Shown: positions 1 through 9,219 of the stretch, piece by piece
Layout of the letters: each line of letters starts with the position of its first letter
Position numbering within the stretch: position 1 is the first letter of the stretch
Source: Nocardioides glacieisoli
GTDB taxonomy: Bacteria; Actinomycetota; Actinomycetes; Propionibacteriales; Nocardioidaceae
DNA length: 64,000 nucleotides
Assembly: GCF_004137245.1 (NCBI RefSeq)
Contig: NZ_SDWS01000001.1
Span: forward strand, 620,001 to 684,000
Reading direction: 5' to 3'
Program-made: the position numbers and the translations under genes
Notes under the pieces: generated by a model
What the model was told of the DNA's origin: nothing
The model's input: only the letters and a program-made list of their open reading frames with translations
Database searches by the model: none

Positions 1-1526
1 AGGTCGGCCTCGGGCAGGCCCTCGACGGCCGTGCGCTCGCCGTCGACCTCGACGCGGACCGAGCCGATCTCTTCGAGCGCGTCGCCGCTGCGGCGGTAGG
101 CACCGACCCCGACCACCTGCGGGTGCGGCGCACCGTGCGCGCCGGCGGCGGTCAGCACCAGGCCGTCGTCGGTCGCCTCGATGCCGAGACGGTCGACGCC
201 GGCGGTCTCCAGCCATGCCGTACGCCACGGCTGCAGGTCACGGCCGCTGGCCTTCTCGAGCGAGCCGACGAGGTCGTCGAGCGTCGTGTTGGTCCACGCG
301 TGCTCGGCGAAGTAGGCGCTCATGCCCACGCAGAAGGTCTGCTCGCCCACGAAGTGCATGAGCTGCTTGAGCACCGCCGCGCCCTTGGGGTAGGTGATCG
401 AGTCGAAGATCGACTCGGCGTCGGCCACCGACGGCACGGGCTGGCGGATCGGGTGCGAGCTCGGACCCTGGTCGGCGAGGTAGGCGGCGAGCTTGTCGCC
501 CACCAGGTTGTTCGCGGCAGTGTCGCCGTAGGCCGTCGCGTTCTCGGCCGCCCACATGCAGGCGAACTCGGCGAAGGCCTCGTTGAGCCAGAGGTCGTCC
601 CACCAGCGCATCGTCACGATGTTGCCGAACCACATGTGTGCCATCTCGTGCAGCGTCACGTTGGTGAAGAGCTGCCACTCCGCGGTGGTCGGCTCGTGGC
701 GCCGGATGACGGCGTCGGCCCACGTGACGCAGCCGTAGTTCTCCATCGCCCCGCCGAACTCGGGCAGGAACACCTGGTCGTACTTCCGCTGCGGGAAGGG
801 CATCCCGAAGCGGTCGCCGAAGAACTCCAGACCCTGTGCGGTGATCGTGAAGAGCTGCTCGGAGTCGCGCTCGAGCGCGGACGCCAGGGTCTGGCGTGCG
901 TAGAGGCCGAGGTCGTAGCCGCCGGCCTCCTTGCGGATCTCGAAGAAGGGGCCGGCCACGACGACGGGGTTGTACGTCGACAGCGGCGGCGTCGGCTCGA
1001 AGGTCCACCGACGGCCCTGCTCCGTCTTCTCGACGACCGGGTCCCCGGAGTTGCTGACGACGGTCCACGCCTCCGGCGCAGTGACGGTGAAGGCGTGGGG
1101 TGCCTTGAGGTCGGGCTGGTCGAAGCACGCCCACGCGTAGCGCGCCTCGTCGGGCTCGAAGGTGGTCCAGAGGTAGACGTTCTTGTCCGCCGGGTCGACA
1201 GCGCGGTGGACTCCGCGGCCGTGGACGGTGTCGGCCTGGACGCTCGCCACCACGAGCTCGTTGTCCTGCTCGAGGCCGGTGAGCGCGATGCGCCCCTCCT
1301 CGGCGGCAGGCAGCGGCTCGCCGTTGAGCGTCGCCGACTCGACCCCCGCGCAGCAGTCGACGAACGTCGACGCCCCGGGTGTGGCGGTGAAGCGGATGGT
1401 GCTGACCGCCCGGAAGGCGGGGCCGTCGACCAGGTCGGTCAGGTCGATGGCGATGTCGTAGGAGGTGACCGAGAGCAGCGCCGCGCGCTCGACCGCCTCC
1501 TCCTGTCGCAGGCTCTTCACGGGCAC
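1..1526 (-). CDS. pepN: Aminopeptidase N, M1 family (3' part outside window)
   Basis: Cytosolic zinc aminopeptidase that removes N-terminal residues from peptides. About 508 residues are visible. The GAMEN substrate-recognition motif lies near residue 256, the zinc motif HEMAH near 290, followed by the third-ligand segment NEAFAEF. The GTG start at 1526 is preceded by an AGGA ribosome site at a normal distance, and the protein opens with the short lead-in usual for actinobacterial PepN. The gene is cut by the left window edge, so the C-terminal ERAP1-like domain is only partly seen. Family assignment is secure; the exact start could also be the GTG two codons later. Confidence 0.95.
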   Translation of the reverse strand, partial: MPVKSLRQEEAVERAALLSVTSYDIAIDLTDLVDGPAFRAVSTIRFTATPGASTFVDCCAGVESATLNGEPLPAAEEGRIALTGLEQDNELVVASVQADTVHGRGVHRAVDPADKNVYLWTTFEPDEARYAWACFDQPDLKAPHAFTVTAPEAWTVVSNSGDPVVEKTEQGRRWTFEPTPPLSTYNPVVVAGPFFEIRKEAGGYDLGLYARQTLASALERDSEQLFTITAQGLEFFGDRFGMPFPQRKYDQVFLPEFGGAMENYGCVTWADAVIRRHEPTTAEWQLFTNVTLHEMAHMWFGNIVTMRWWDDLWLNEAFAEFACMWAAENATAYGDTAANNLVGDKLAAYLADQGPSSHPIRQPVPSVADAESIFDSITYPKGAAVLKQLMHFVGEQTFCVGMSAYFAEHAWTNTTLDDLVGSLEKASGRDLQPWRTAWLETAGVDRLGIEATDDGLVLTAAGAHGAPHPQVVGVGAYRRSGDALEEIGSVRVEVDGERTAVEGLPEAD

Positions 1527-1610
1527 GGGCGGGTCCTCACTCGCGGTCGGGTGACGCCGGGGTGGGGCGCCTCTCGCAGCCTAGAGCGGGGGCGTTCGCG
1601 GGAGCGAGGG

Positions 1611-2477
1611 CTACTGCCCGATCCGCGTCCGCACCTCGTACAGCTCAGGGAAGAACGTGAGGGAGAGGGCGCGGCGAAGGAAGTCGACGCCCGACGAGCC
1701 GCCGGTGCCGACCTTGTGGCCGATCACCCGCTGGACGACCTGGAGGTGGCGGAAGCGCCACTGCTGGAAGGCGTCCTCGACGTCGACGAGCTCCTCGCAG
1801 GTCTCGTAGACGCCCCAGTGCTCGGCCGGTGCGGCGTACACCCCGGCGAAGACGTCGACCAGCTCGGCGTCGGTCGTGTAGGGCTGCGACCAGTCGCGGT
1901 CGAGCAGGCGGGCCGGGATGGCGTACCCCTGGCGCGCGAGGTAGGCGAGGAACTCGTCGTAGAGCGACGGCTCGTGGAGGAGCTCGTCGAGCGCGTCGTG
2001 CGCGACGGAGTCGTGGGAGAAGACCGCGACCATGTCGGCGTTCTTGTTGCCGAGGAGGAACTCGACCTCGCGGTACTGCGCGGACTGGAAGCCCGAGCTG
2101 GTCGCCAGGAACGGCCGGATCTCGGCGTACTCCGACGGCGTCAGCGTCGCGAGCACGGACCACTGGTCGGTGAGCGTGTGGAGGATGTGCTTGATCCGCG
2201 CGGTCCGCTTGAGGGCGGGGGAGAGGTCATCGGATCGCAGCAGCGCGCGGGCCGAGCGGAGCTCGTGGATCATCAGCTTGAGCCACAGCTCGCTCGTCTG
2301 GTGCTGCACGATGAAGAGCAGCTCGTCGTGCTGGGGCGGGTCCGACAGCGGCACCTGCGCCGCGAGCAGGGTGTCGAGGCGGAGGTAGTCGCCGTAGGAC
2401 ATCGACCGGGAGAAGTCGCGCTGGATGCCGTCCTCGAGGTCACGCTTGATCGCGTTGTCGCCCGTTCCTTCTGACAT
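1611..2477 (-). CDS. kynA: Tryptophan 2,3-dioxygenase
   Basis: Heme enzyme that opens the indole ring of L-tryptophan to N-formylkynurenine, the first step of the kynurenine route. The 288-residue length fits bacterial TDOs. The distal-pocket segment VQHQTSELW is at residues 57-65 (His59), and the C-terminal RHLQVVQRVIGHKVG segment carries the proximal heme histidine and is followed by the conserved GGSSG loop. The ATG at 2477 is chosen because the upstream in-frame extension runs through the divergent glycosylase gene. No other kynurenine-pathway gene (kynB, kynU) is next to it. It is transcribed divergently from the AlkA-like gene across a 40-bp gap. Confidence 0.95.
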   Translation of the reverse strand: MSEGTGDNAIKRDLEDGIQRDFSRSMSYGDYLRLDTLLAAQVPLSDPPQHDELLFIVQHQTSELWLKLMIHELRSARALLRSDDLSPALKRTARIKHILHTLTDQWSVLATLTPSEYAEIRPFLATSSGFQSAQYREVEFLLGNKNADMVAVFSHDSVAHDALDELLHEPSLYDEFLAYLARQGYAIPARLLDRDWSQPYTTDAELVDVFAGVYAAPAEHWGVYETCEELVDVEDAFQQWRFRHLQVVQRVIGHKVGTGGSSGVDFLRRALSLTFFPELYEVRTRIGQ

Positions 2478-2487
2478 GGGTGAAAGG

Positions 2488-2510
2488 TAGTCGGTGGCTT
2501 CGTCTACCGT
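2488..2510 (+). promoter_or_regulatory. PafBC/RecA-NDp-like promoter of the AlkA-like gene
   Basis: TAGTCGGTG (2488-2496), an 8-nt spacer, then TACCGT (2505-2510), with the ATG 7 nt further on. The mycobacterial LexA-independent DNA-damage promoter is TTGTCRGTG-N8-TAnnnT; one base of the upstream box differs. The short distance from the -10 to the ATG implies a leaderless transcript. The same arrangement precedes uvrB, uvrA and uvrC in this window. Confidence 0.6.
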
Positions 2511-2517
2511 CGCACGC

Positions 2518-3453
2518 ATGGCCCAGACCGACGGCGAGCGCACCCGCACCTGGGTGCCCGACTGGCCGTGCGCGGTCGGCCAGGTGCTGCGTCCGCAGCG
2601 GCGCGGCGCCGGGGACCCGACGCAGCGCCACGAGGAGTCGGGCCGGGTCTGGCGCGCGATGCGTACGCCCGTGGGGCCCGCAACGCTGGCCGTGCTGCCC
2701 CGGCCGTCGACCGGCGACGTGCTCGGCCGCGCGTGGGGTCCGGGGGCGGAGTGGGCGCTCGACCGGATGCCGGCGCTGCTCGGCGCCGATGACGACCCCA
2801 CCGGCTTCGAGCCGCACCACCACCCCGAGGTCGCCGCCGGGTGGCGCACCCACCAGCACTGGCGGGTGGGAGCGACCGGGCTGGTGATGGAGTCGCTCGT
2901 CCCCTCGATCCTCGAGCAGAAGGTGACCGGCAAGCAGGCGTTCGGCTCGTTCCGCGAGCTCGTACGCCGTCACGGCGAGCCCGCGCCGGGCCCGGTCGCG
3001 CCGCTGCGGCTGATGCTGCAGCCCACCCCGGCCACGATCGCCGCGATCCCGTCCTGGGAGTGGCTGCGGCTCGGCGTACAACCGGCGCAGTCGCGCACCC
3101 TCGTCACCGCCTGTCGGCTGGCGTCGTCGCTGGAGCGGATCACCCAGGTCTCGACCGACGAGGCCGACCAGCGGCTCCGTTCGGTCCGCGGCGTCGGCGT
3201 GTGGACCAGCGCCGAGGTGCGGATGCGTGCGCTCGGCGACGCTGACGCCGTGAGCTTCGGCGACTACCACCTCGCCAACTGGGTGGGCTGGGCGCTCGTC
3301 GGGCACGACATCACCGACGACGAGATGGCCGCCCTGCTCGAGCCCTACAGGCCGCAGCGCGGCCGTGCGGTCGCGATGGCGATGGCCGGCGGGCAGACCC
3401 GGCCGCGGCGCGGACCGCGGATGAGCATCCCGACGCACCTGCCGACTCGATAG
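2518..3453 (+). CDS. AlkA-like DNA-3-methyladenine glycosylase (HhH-GPD family)
   Basis: Probable base-excision repair glycosylase for alkylated bases, 311 residues. The C-terminal half has the helix-hairpin-helix segment VRGVGVWTSAEV followed about 20 residues later by the GDYH region, where the catalytic aspartate of the HhH-GPD fold is expected. The N-terminal part (WVPDWP and after) resembles the extended AlkA-like proteins of actinobacteria. ATG 2518 is chosen because a TACCGT -10 lies 7 nt upstream; an ATG at 2494 would lie inside the promoter. The damage-type promoter supports a repair role. The subfamily (AlkA versus other HhH-GPD glycosylases) is not certain. Confidence 0.82.
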   Translation: MAQTDGERTRTWVPDWPCAVGQVLRPQRRGAGDPTQRHEESGRVWRAMRTPVGPATLAVLPRPSTGDVLGRAWGPGAEWALDRMPALLGADDDPTGFEPHHHPEVAAGWRTHQHWRVGATGLVMESLVPSILEQKVTGKQAFGSFRELVRRHGEPAPGPVAPLRLMLQPTPATIAAIPSWEWLRLGVQPAQSRTLVTACRLASSLERITQVSTDEADQRLRSVRGVGVWTSAEVRMRALGDADAVSFGDYHLANWVGWALVGHDITDDEMAALLEPYRPQRGRAVAMAMAGGQTRPRRGPRMSIPTHLPTR

Positions 3454-3467
3454 GTCGCGGGCGAACC

Positions 3468-4712
3468 TCAGAGCAGCGGGCGCAGCGGAGCGAGGAAGCT
3501 CTCGGTGAACTTCCGGTTCAGGTCGCGGGCCTGCCACTCGTCGAAGGTCAGCTCGAGGCAGTTGGTCTCGTCGGTGCGGAAGACCTTCTCCATCACCGCC
3601 GCGAAGTCGGGGTCGATGACCTCGAGGTTGATCTCGTAGTTGCCCTGGAGGCTGAGCCGGTCGATGTTCGCCGTGCCGACGGTCGCCCAGTTGCCGTCGA
3701 TGGTCGCGGTCTTGGCGTGCACCATCGCGTCCTTGAAGCGCAGGATCCGCACGCCCGCCGCGAGCAGCTGGCCGTAGTAGCCGCGCGAGATCCAGTCGGC
3801 CACGATGTGGTTGGACTTCAACGGCAGCAGGATGCGTACGTCGACCCCGCGACGCGCGGCGTCGGCCAGCGAGTCGACGAAGTCCTGGTCGGGCAGGAAG
3901 TAGGCCGTCGTCAGCCAGATGTTGCGGCTCGAGCGGTTGATGGCCTCGAGGTACATGCTGCGGATCGGGAAGTTCCACTGCCGCGGGATGTTGCGGTGGA
4001 TCCGGATCTGCGGGTCCCAGTCGGACGCCGTCTCGAGCAGCAGCGGGCGCTCGCTGCGGGTGAGGCGCCGGCGACGGTTGAGGTTCCAGAAGTCGGCGAA
4101 CGCGCGCTTGAGGTCCCAGACGCCCGGTCCGGTGATCCGCACGTGCGTGTCGCGCCACTCGGTGGCGTACGCCGAGCCGATGTTGTAGCCGCCGAGGAAG
4201 GCGACCTCCTCGTCGACGACCAGCAGCTTGCGGTGGTTGCGGCCGTAGCGGCGCAGGTCCCAGAAGCGGAGGCCGGCGTTCCAGATCGGGTAGCGCATCA
4301 CCTTCATGGACGCCGGGAACCGCTTGAACGCCGGCGAGACGACGACGTTGGCGAACCCGTCGTAGATGCAGTGCACGTCGACACCGCGGGCGGCGGCCGC
4401 GGCCAGGGCCGACTTGAACTTCCAGCCGATCTCGTCGCCCTTCCAGATGTAGGTCTCGAAGAGGATCTGCTTCTTGGCGCCGTCGATCGCGGCCAGCATG
4501 TCGTCGTAGAGGTCGCGCCCGAAGGTGTAGGTCGTGATGAGTCCAGCGCCGACCGGAACCGTCTGGGGGCTCGTGACGGGGAACTCCTTGGGCTTCTTGC
4601 CGCGGCGGCGGTAGGAGTCGACGAGCGACAGTGCGATGGCGACCGCGAGCTGGAGGCCGAGCAGCGTGAGCAGGCTGCGCCGGACGGCGGTCAGCGTGCG
4701 AGCGACGGTCAC
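3468..4712 (-). CDS. Phospholipase D-family protein, cardiolipin synthase-like
   Basis: Membrane-anchored PLD-superfamily enzyme of 414 residues, probably a phosphatidyltransferase such as cardiolipin synthase. One hydrophobic segment lies at residues 14-31, followed by a basic stretch. Two HKD motifs are intact: HRKLLVVD at 160-167, followed by the GGYNIG box, and HAKTATID near 331-338, followed by GTANID. Having only one membrane segment is shorter than the two of classical Cls proteins. The GTG start at 4712 has TAGATT 6 nt upstream, so the message looks leaderless. It converges on the AlkA-like gene with 14 bp between stops. Substrate is inferred from the family. Confidence 0.85.
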   Translation of the reverse strand: MTVARTLTAVRRSLLTLLGLQLAVAIALSLVDSYRRRGKKPKEFPVTSPQTVPVGAGLITTYTFGRDLYDDMLAAIDGAKKQILFETYIWKGDEIGWKFKSALAAAAARGVDVHCIYDGFANVVVSPAFKRFPASMKVMRYPIWNAGLRFWDLRRYGRNHRKLLVVDEEVAFLGGYNIGSAYATEWRDTHVRITGPGVWDLKRAFADFWNLNRRRRLTRSERPLLLETASDWDPQIRIHRNIPRQWNFPIRSMYLEAINRSSRNIWLTTAYFLPDQDFVDSLADAARRGVDVRILLPLKSNHIVADWISRGYYGQLLAAGVRILRFKDAMVHAKTATIDGNWATVGTANIDRLSLQGNYEINLEVIDPDFAAVMEKVFRTDETNCLELTFDEWQARDLNRKFTESFLAPLRPLL

Positions 4713-4775
4713 GCGCTCAATCTAGCGACGAGGCCCAGCAGCGAGGTGACCCGACCGGTTTGGCAGGGTGGTGCC

Positions 4776-5360
4776 ATGCGTCGTCTCGTCTACTTCGTGG
4801 CCGTCACGCTCGACGGGTTCATCGCCGGACCGGACGGGGGCGACCCCAGCGGGTCGGAGTTCCTGCCCGTCACGCCGGACCTCGTGGAGCACCTCGTCGC
4901 CTCGTGGCCCGAGACCCTTCCGGGGCCGGCCCGCGACGCGATGGGCATCAGCGGGCCCGGCTCTCGCTTCGACACGGTGGTCGAGGGTCGCGGGTCCTAC
5001 GACCTCGGGCTGGCCGCGGGCCTCACCGACGCCTACCCGCACCTGCGCCACCTCGTCGTCTCCCGCTCGCTCGCGGGTCGCGATGACCTGCCGGTCGAGG
5101 TCGTCGACGGCGACCCGGTCGAGCGGGTGCGCGAGCTCAAGGCCGAGGAGGGGAGCGACATCTGGCTCGTCGGTGGCGGGACGCTCGCCCACGCGCTGCT
5201 GCCCGAGATCGACCGGCTCGTGCTCAAGGTGAACCCGTCGGTCATCGGGGACGGCGTACGCCTCTTCGCCGGTCCGTTCACCCACGCCCGCTTCGAGCAC
5301 GTGGACCAGGTCGACCTGCTCGGCGGCGTCCGCGTCGTGACCCTCGACCGGGTCCGCTGA
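4776..5360 (+). CDS. Dihydrofolate reductase-family protein (RibD C-terminal type)
   Basis: 194-residue single-domain protein of the RibD_C/DHFR fold, probably an NADPH-dependent reductase of unknown substrate. The start VYFVAVTLDGFIAGPDG is the typical strand-loop opening of this family, and DIWLVGGGTLAHALL near residue 130 is the conserved nucleotide-binding glycine-rich segment. There is no deaminase domain, so it is not a full RibD. CAGGGT 6 nt before the ATG may be a -10 giving a leaderless transcript. It stands alone and ends directly against the convergent neighbour, with no base between the two stops. Confidence 0.85.
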   Translation: MRRLVYFVAVTLDGFIAGPDGGDPSGSEFLPVTPDLVEHLVASWPETLPGPARDAMGISGPGSRFDTVVEGRGSYDLGLAAGLTDAYPHLRHLVVSRSLAGRDDLPVEVVDGDPVERVRELKAEEGSDIWLVGGGTLAHALLPEIDRLVLKVNPSVIGDGVRLFAGPFTHARFEHVDQVDLLGGVRVVTLDRVR

Positions 5361-6182
5361 TCAGGTGATGCCGAGGGCGGCGTAGCGCCCGACGTCGCAC
5401 GGGATGTCGGAGAACACCCGGAAGAGCGCGGCGCGCAGCATCGCCTGCCGCTGTGTGCCCGTCCGCCACTCGTCGAGGACGCCGTCGTCCGCACCCAGCC
5501 ACAGCACGGCGTCCAGCACGCAGATCGCCTCTGCCCACAGCGGCGAGCGCCAGCTGGGCGAGAAGTCGATCACGAACGGCACGCCGGTCGCGTCCAGGAG
5601 GACGTTGCCGGACAGGTCGGCGTGCACGAGCTGCTCGCGGCCGAGGTCGCCGTGGTCGAGGGTGCCGGCGTCGAGGCCGGCCACCAGCTCGCCCACCAGG
5701 TCGGCCAGGCCCGGCTCGGGGCGGTCGGCTGCGGCTCGCAGCGCCAGCTCCGGGTCGTACGCCGCCCGCTCCGCGTCCGCCCACTGGCCGGTCCGGTCGT
5801 CGAGGCCGGCGGGCCGCTCCGGCACGGCGCTCGCCAGCCGGGCATGGAGGAGGTGCGCCGTGGCCCGGAGAGTCGCCAGGTCGCGGCACGGCGTCGTACC
5901 GCCCTCGAAGCGGGTCGCCGCCCACCCGTCGACGCCCAGACTGCCGTCACGCGCGGGGACGGGCAGCGCCAGGCGCACGGACCGGGGCACCTCCTCGTCG
6001 AGCCGCACGGCGAGCCGGGCCTGGATCGGCGCGAGCCACGCCCCGGACTCGTCGTGGCCGGGTTTCAGCACGAGGTCGCCCGCCCGCCAGCTCGTGCCCT
6101 GTCCGCCCGCGAGCGGCTCGAGCACGCCCTCGGCGGCGAACAGGTCGAGGACGTGGTCCGGCGGCTGGGTCGGATGGGGCAC
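5361..6182 (-). CDS. Phosphotransferase-fold protein (APH-like)
   Basis: 273-residue protein with the kinase-like fold of aminoglycoside phosphotransferases. The catalytic loop VHADLSGNVLL matches the HxDxxxxN pattern, and VIDFSPSWR supplies the metal-binding aspartate. It resembles actinobacterial TIGR02569-type proteins, whose substrate is unknown. The GTG at 6182 is preferred because an in-frame ATG at 6245 would overlap the upstream lipoprotein gene by about 40 bp, though no convincing ribosome site is seen for either. It probably forms a transcription unit with the META lipoprotein gene just upstream. A resistance role should not be assumed. Confidence 0.72.
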   Translation of the reverse strand: MPHPTQPPDHVLDLFAAEGVLEPLAGGQGTSWRAGDLVLKPGHDESGAWLAPIQARLAVRLDEEVPRSVRLALPVPARDGSLGVDGWAATRFEGGTTPCRDLATLRATAHLLHARLASAVPERPAGLDDRTGQWADAERAAYDPELALRAAADRPEPGLADLVGELVAGLDAGTLDHGDLGREQLVHADLSGNVLLDATGVPFVIDFSPSWRSPLWAEAICVLDAVLWLGADDGVLDEWRTGTQRQAMLRAALFRVFSDIPCDVGRYAALGIT

Positions 6183-6201
6183 CTCGCGAGCGTAGGACGT
6201 A

Positions 6202-7005
6202 TCAGCGGCGGTAGACGGCCTGTGCCGGCGAGTTGGCGTGGGCATGGCGCAGGACCAGCTCGGCCCCGGCCCCACTGCCACGGAGCTCGAGCACGGGCTC
6301 GGACAGCGCGTTGCCGATCACCATCTCCTGGGGCATCAACCGGTCGGGGCACTCGCCGCTCCACTCGGCCTCGGTGATCGCCGGTACCCCGCGCCACTCC
6401 TGCCAGCGACCGCGCAGGACCCGGCAACCGGTGCTGGCGTCCACGCGGCCTCTGTCGCCGAGCTGGACGAAGGGTCGCTGCCCGGGCTCCCACGCGGGGC
6501 GGCGCTCGGCGCCCGACTCGTCGGTCCACGACACGAGCCGCCACCGGTGCTCCACGACGTCGGCGCGCGGCCACGGTCCCTCGAGCCGGAGCCCGAGCTC
6601 GACGTCCTCGCCGGTCATGGTGAGGAGGTCTCCGTCGCGCGCGACGGTGTCGACCTCGTTCAGTGCGGAGAGGTACGCCGACTCCAGCGCACCGAGCGCC
6701 TCGTCGACGCAGCCCGCAAGGGTCTGCTCGATCCCCGGTCCGGACACGCCGAACGAGGCACCGTCGAGGTCGTAGTCGGCGCCGTAGTCGTTGCACGGCC
6801 CCTTCCCGCCCAGGCCGTCGTCGTCGAAGGTCAGCGAGACGTGGGCGCCGGGTGTCACCACGAGCGGCCCGTCGGCCGTCGACCCGGAGACGAGCACCCA
6901 GGTGCCCTCGAGGTCGACGTCCGGCTCTCCGCCGACCGCTGAGCACCCACCGGCCGCCAGGCCGAGCGTGACCGCGGCCGCGGCAAGCGTTCGTCGTACC
7001 CCCAT
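6202..7005 (-). CDS. META-domain lipoprotein
   Basis: Predicted exported lipoprotein of 267 residues. The N-terminus has a basic start, a hydrophobic stretch and the lipobox LAAGGC (Cys24), so the mature protein should be lipid-anchored outside the membrane. The segment after LEGTWVLVSG, with LTFDDDGLGGKGPCNDYGADY, matches the META/HslJ domain (glycine-rich, NxxGG-like core); a weaker second half around RWRLVSW may be another copy. META proteins are linked to stress tolerance in other bacteria, but the molecular role is unknown. The ATG at 7005 is chosen because it gives a proper signal peptide; the upstream extension would place charged residues ahead of it. Confidence 0.75.
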   Translation of the reverse strand: MGVRRTLAAAAVTLGLAAGGCSAVGGEPDVDLEGTWVLVSGSTADGPLVVTPGAHVSLTFDDDGLGGKGPCNDYGADYDLDGASFGVSGPGIEQTLAGCVDEALGALESAYLSALNEVDTVARDGDLLTMTGEDVELGLRLEGPWPRADVVEHRWRLVSWTDESGAERRPAWEPGQRPFVQLGDRGRVDASTGCRVLRGRWQEWRGVPAITEAEWSGECPDRLMPQEMVIGNALSEPVLELRGSGAGAELVLRHAHANSPAQAVYRR

Positions 7006-7060
7006 GTCGGGAGTGTGGACGACCCGGGTCACGACGGGGTCACGAACGGCGCACGACCCG

Positions 7061-7083
7061 CTGTCGGTGGCGGGTCGTAGGCT
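7061..7083 (+). promoter_or_regulatory. PafBC/RecA-NDp-like promoter of uvrB
   Basis: TGTCGGTG (7062-7069), an 8-nt spacer, then TAGGCT (7078-7083). This matches the TTGTCRGTG-N8-TAnnnT damage promoter except for the first T, which is C here. The uvrB ATG follows 6 nt after the -10, so the transcript should be leaderless. The flanking bases are also very similar to the uvrA promoter. No LexA box is seen here. Confidence 0.75.
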
Positions 7084-7089
7084 CGACGC

Positions 7090-9219
7090 ATGCGTCCAGT
7101 CACCGATCTCCAGCGCCGGGTGGCCCCCTTCAAGGTGGAGTCCGACTACTCACCGTCCGGCGACCAGCCGGCCGCGATCGCGGAGATCGTCGAGCGGATC
7201 AACGGCGGTGTGCAGGACGTCGTGCTGCTCGGCGCGACCGGCACCGGCAAGACCGCGACGGTGGCGTGGGTGGCCGAGCAGGTGCAGCGCCCCGTGCTGG
7301 TGCTGCAGCCCAACAAGACGCTCGCCGCCCAGTTCGCCAACGAGCTGCGCCAGCTCTTCCCGAGCAATGCGGTGGAGTACTTCGTCTCCTACTACGACTA
7401 CTACCAGCCCGAGGCCTACGTCCCCCAGACCGACACCTACATCGAGAAGGACTCCTCGATCAACGAGGAGGTCGAGCGGCTGCGCCACAGCGCGACCAAC
7501 AGCCTGCTCACCCGCCGCGACACGATCGTGGTCTCGACGGTGTCCTGCATCTACGGCCTCGGCACCCCGCAGGAGTACGTCGACCGGATGCTGCGGCTCA
7601 AGGTCGGCGAGGAGCACGACCGCGACTCCGTGCTGCGCCGGCTCGTCGAGATCCAGTACACCCGCAACGACATGTCGTTCACCCGCGGAACCTTCCGGGT
7701 CCGCGGCGACACCCTCGAGATCTTCCCGGTCTACGAGGAGCTCGCCGTGCGGGTCGAGTTCTTCGGCGACGAGATCGAGCGGCTGATGACGCTCCACCCG
7801 ATCAGCGGCGAGGTCATCTCGGAGGACACCGAGCTCCATGTCTTCCCCGCCACCCACTACGTCGCCGGCCCCGAGCGGATGGAGAAGGCGATCACGGGCA
7901 TCGAGCTCGAGCTCGCCGACCAGCTCGCCACCTTCGAGAAGCAGGGCAAGCTGCTCGAGGCCCAGCGGCTGCGGATGCGCACGACCTACGACGTCGAGAT
8001 GATGCGCCAGGTCGGCTCGTGCTCCGGCATCGAGAACTACTCGATGCACATGGACGGTCGCAAGCCGGGCAGTGCGCCCAACACCCTGCTCGACTACTTC
8101 CCCGAGGACTTCGTGCTGGTCGTCGACGAGTCCCACGTGGCGGTGCCGCAGATCGGCGGGATGTACGAGGGCGACATGTCGCGCAAGCGCAACCTCGTCG
8201 ACCACGGCTTCAGGCTGCCGAGCGCGATGGACAACCGGCCGCTGCGGTGGGAGGAGTTCCTCGACCGGATCGGGCAGACGATCTACCTCTCGGCGACGCC
8301 CGGCAACTACGAGCTCGACAAGGTCGGCGGCATCGACGGCACCGTCCAGCAGATCATCCGCCCGACCGGCCTGATCGACCCCGAGGTCGTGGTGAAGCCG
8401 ACGAAGGGCCAGATCGACGACCTGATCCACGAGATCCGCACCCGCGCCGACAAGAACGAGCGCGTGCTGGTCACCACCCTCACCAAGAAGATGTCGGAGG
8501 ACCTCACCGACTACCTCCTCGACGCCGGCATCCGCACCCGCTACCTCCACTCCGAGGTCGACACGCTGCGGCGCATCGAGCTGTTGCGCGAGCTCCGGAT
8601 GGGGGAGTACGACGTCCTCGTCGGCATCAACCTCCTCCGCGAGGGCCTCGACCTGCCGGAGGTGTCGCTGGTCGCGATCCTCGACGCCGACAAGGAGGGC
8701 TTCCTGCGCTCCGACAAGTCGCTCATCCAGACGATCGGCCGCGCGGCGCGCAACGTGTCGGGCCAGGTCCACATGTACGCCGACAAGATCACGCCGTCGA
8801 TGGAGATGGCGATCGGCGAGACCAACCGTCGCCGGGCCATCCAGGTCGCCTACAACACCGAGCGGGGGATCGACCCCCAGCCGCTGCGCAAGAAGATCGC
8901 CGACATCACCGAGATGCTCGCCCGCGAGGACGAGAACACCGAGGAGTTGCTGCGCACCTGGGCCGACGTCGGTCAGAAGGGTCGCGCCGGGGGCGTGAAG
9001 GCCGGCAAGTCCCCGACGCCCGCCCTGTCGCGGATCCATCACGACCAGCCCGACACCGCCGGCATCCCGTCCGCCGACCTCGCCGAGCTCATCCAGGGCC
9101 TCACCGACCAGATGAAGCAGGCTGCCGCCGACCTCCAGTTCGAGGTCGCCGCCCGCCTCCGCGACGAGATCAGTGACCTCAAGAAGGAATTGAGGCAGAT
9201 GATGGAAGCCACCAAGTAG
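7090..9219 (+). CDS. uvrB: Excinuclease ABC subunit UvrB
   Basis: Helicase-like damage-verification subunit of nucleotide excision repair, which receives DNA from UvrA and recruits UvrC. Length is 709 residues, as expected. Walker A GATGTGKT is at residues 48-55; the damage-probing beta-hairpin segment [12 protein letters not shown] is near 98-109; the DESHVAVPQ Walker B region follows in the middle; a C-terminal UVR domain that contacts UvrC ends the protein. The 48-residue segment before it ([12 protein letters not shown]) is the usual variable linker. It carries a damage-type promoter and ends directly against the convergent DUF1707 gene. Confidence 0.98.
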   Translation: MRPVTDLQRRVAPFKVESDYSPSGDQPAAIAEIVERINGGVQDVVLLGATGTGKTATVAWVAEQVQRPVLVLQPNKTLAAQFANELRQLFPSNAVEYFVSYYDYYQPEAYVPQTDTYIEKDSSINEEVERLRHSATNSLLTRRDTIVVSTVSCIYGLGTPQEYVDRMLRLKVGEEHDRDSVLRRLVEIQYTRNDMSFTRGTFRVRGDTLEIFPVYEELAVRVEFFGDEIERLMTLHPISGEVISEDTELHVFPATHYVAGPERMEKAITGIELELADQLATFEKQGKLLEAQRLRMRTTYDVEMMRQVGSCSGIENYSMHMDGRKPGSAPNTLLDYFPEDFVLVVDESHVAVPQIGGMYEGDMSRKRNLVDHGFRLPSAMDNRPLRWEEFLDRIGQTIYLSATPGNYELDKVGGIDGTVQQIIRPTGLIDPEVVVKPTKGQIDDLIHEIRTRADKNERVLVTTLTKKMSEDLTDYLLDAGIRTRYLHSEVDTLRRIELLRELRMGEYDVLVGINLLREGLDLPEVSLVAILDADKEGFLRSDKSLIQTIGRAARNVSGQVHMYADKITPSMEMAIGETNRRRAIQVAYNTERGIDPQPLRKKIADITEMLAREDENTEELLRTWADVGQKGRAGGVKAGKSPTPALSRIHHDQPDTAGIPSADLAELIQGLTDQMKQAAADLQFEVAARLRDEISDLKKELRQMMEATK

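Noticed and set aside
123..2474. Long open frame on the plus strand opposite pepN and kynA
   Set aside because: Stop-free because of high GC; composition is Arg/Val/Glu-rich with no motif, while the minus-strand frames carry clear conserved proteins.
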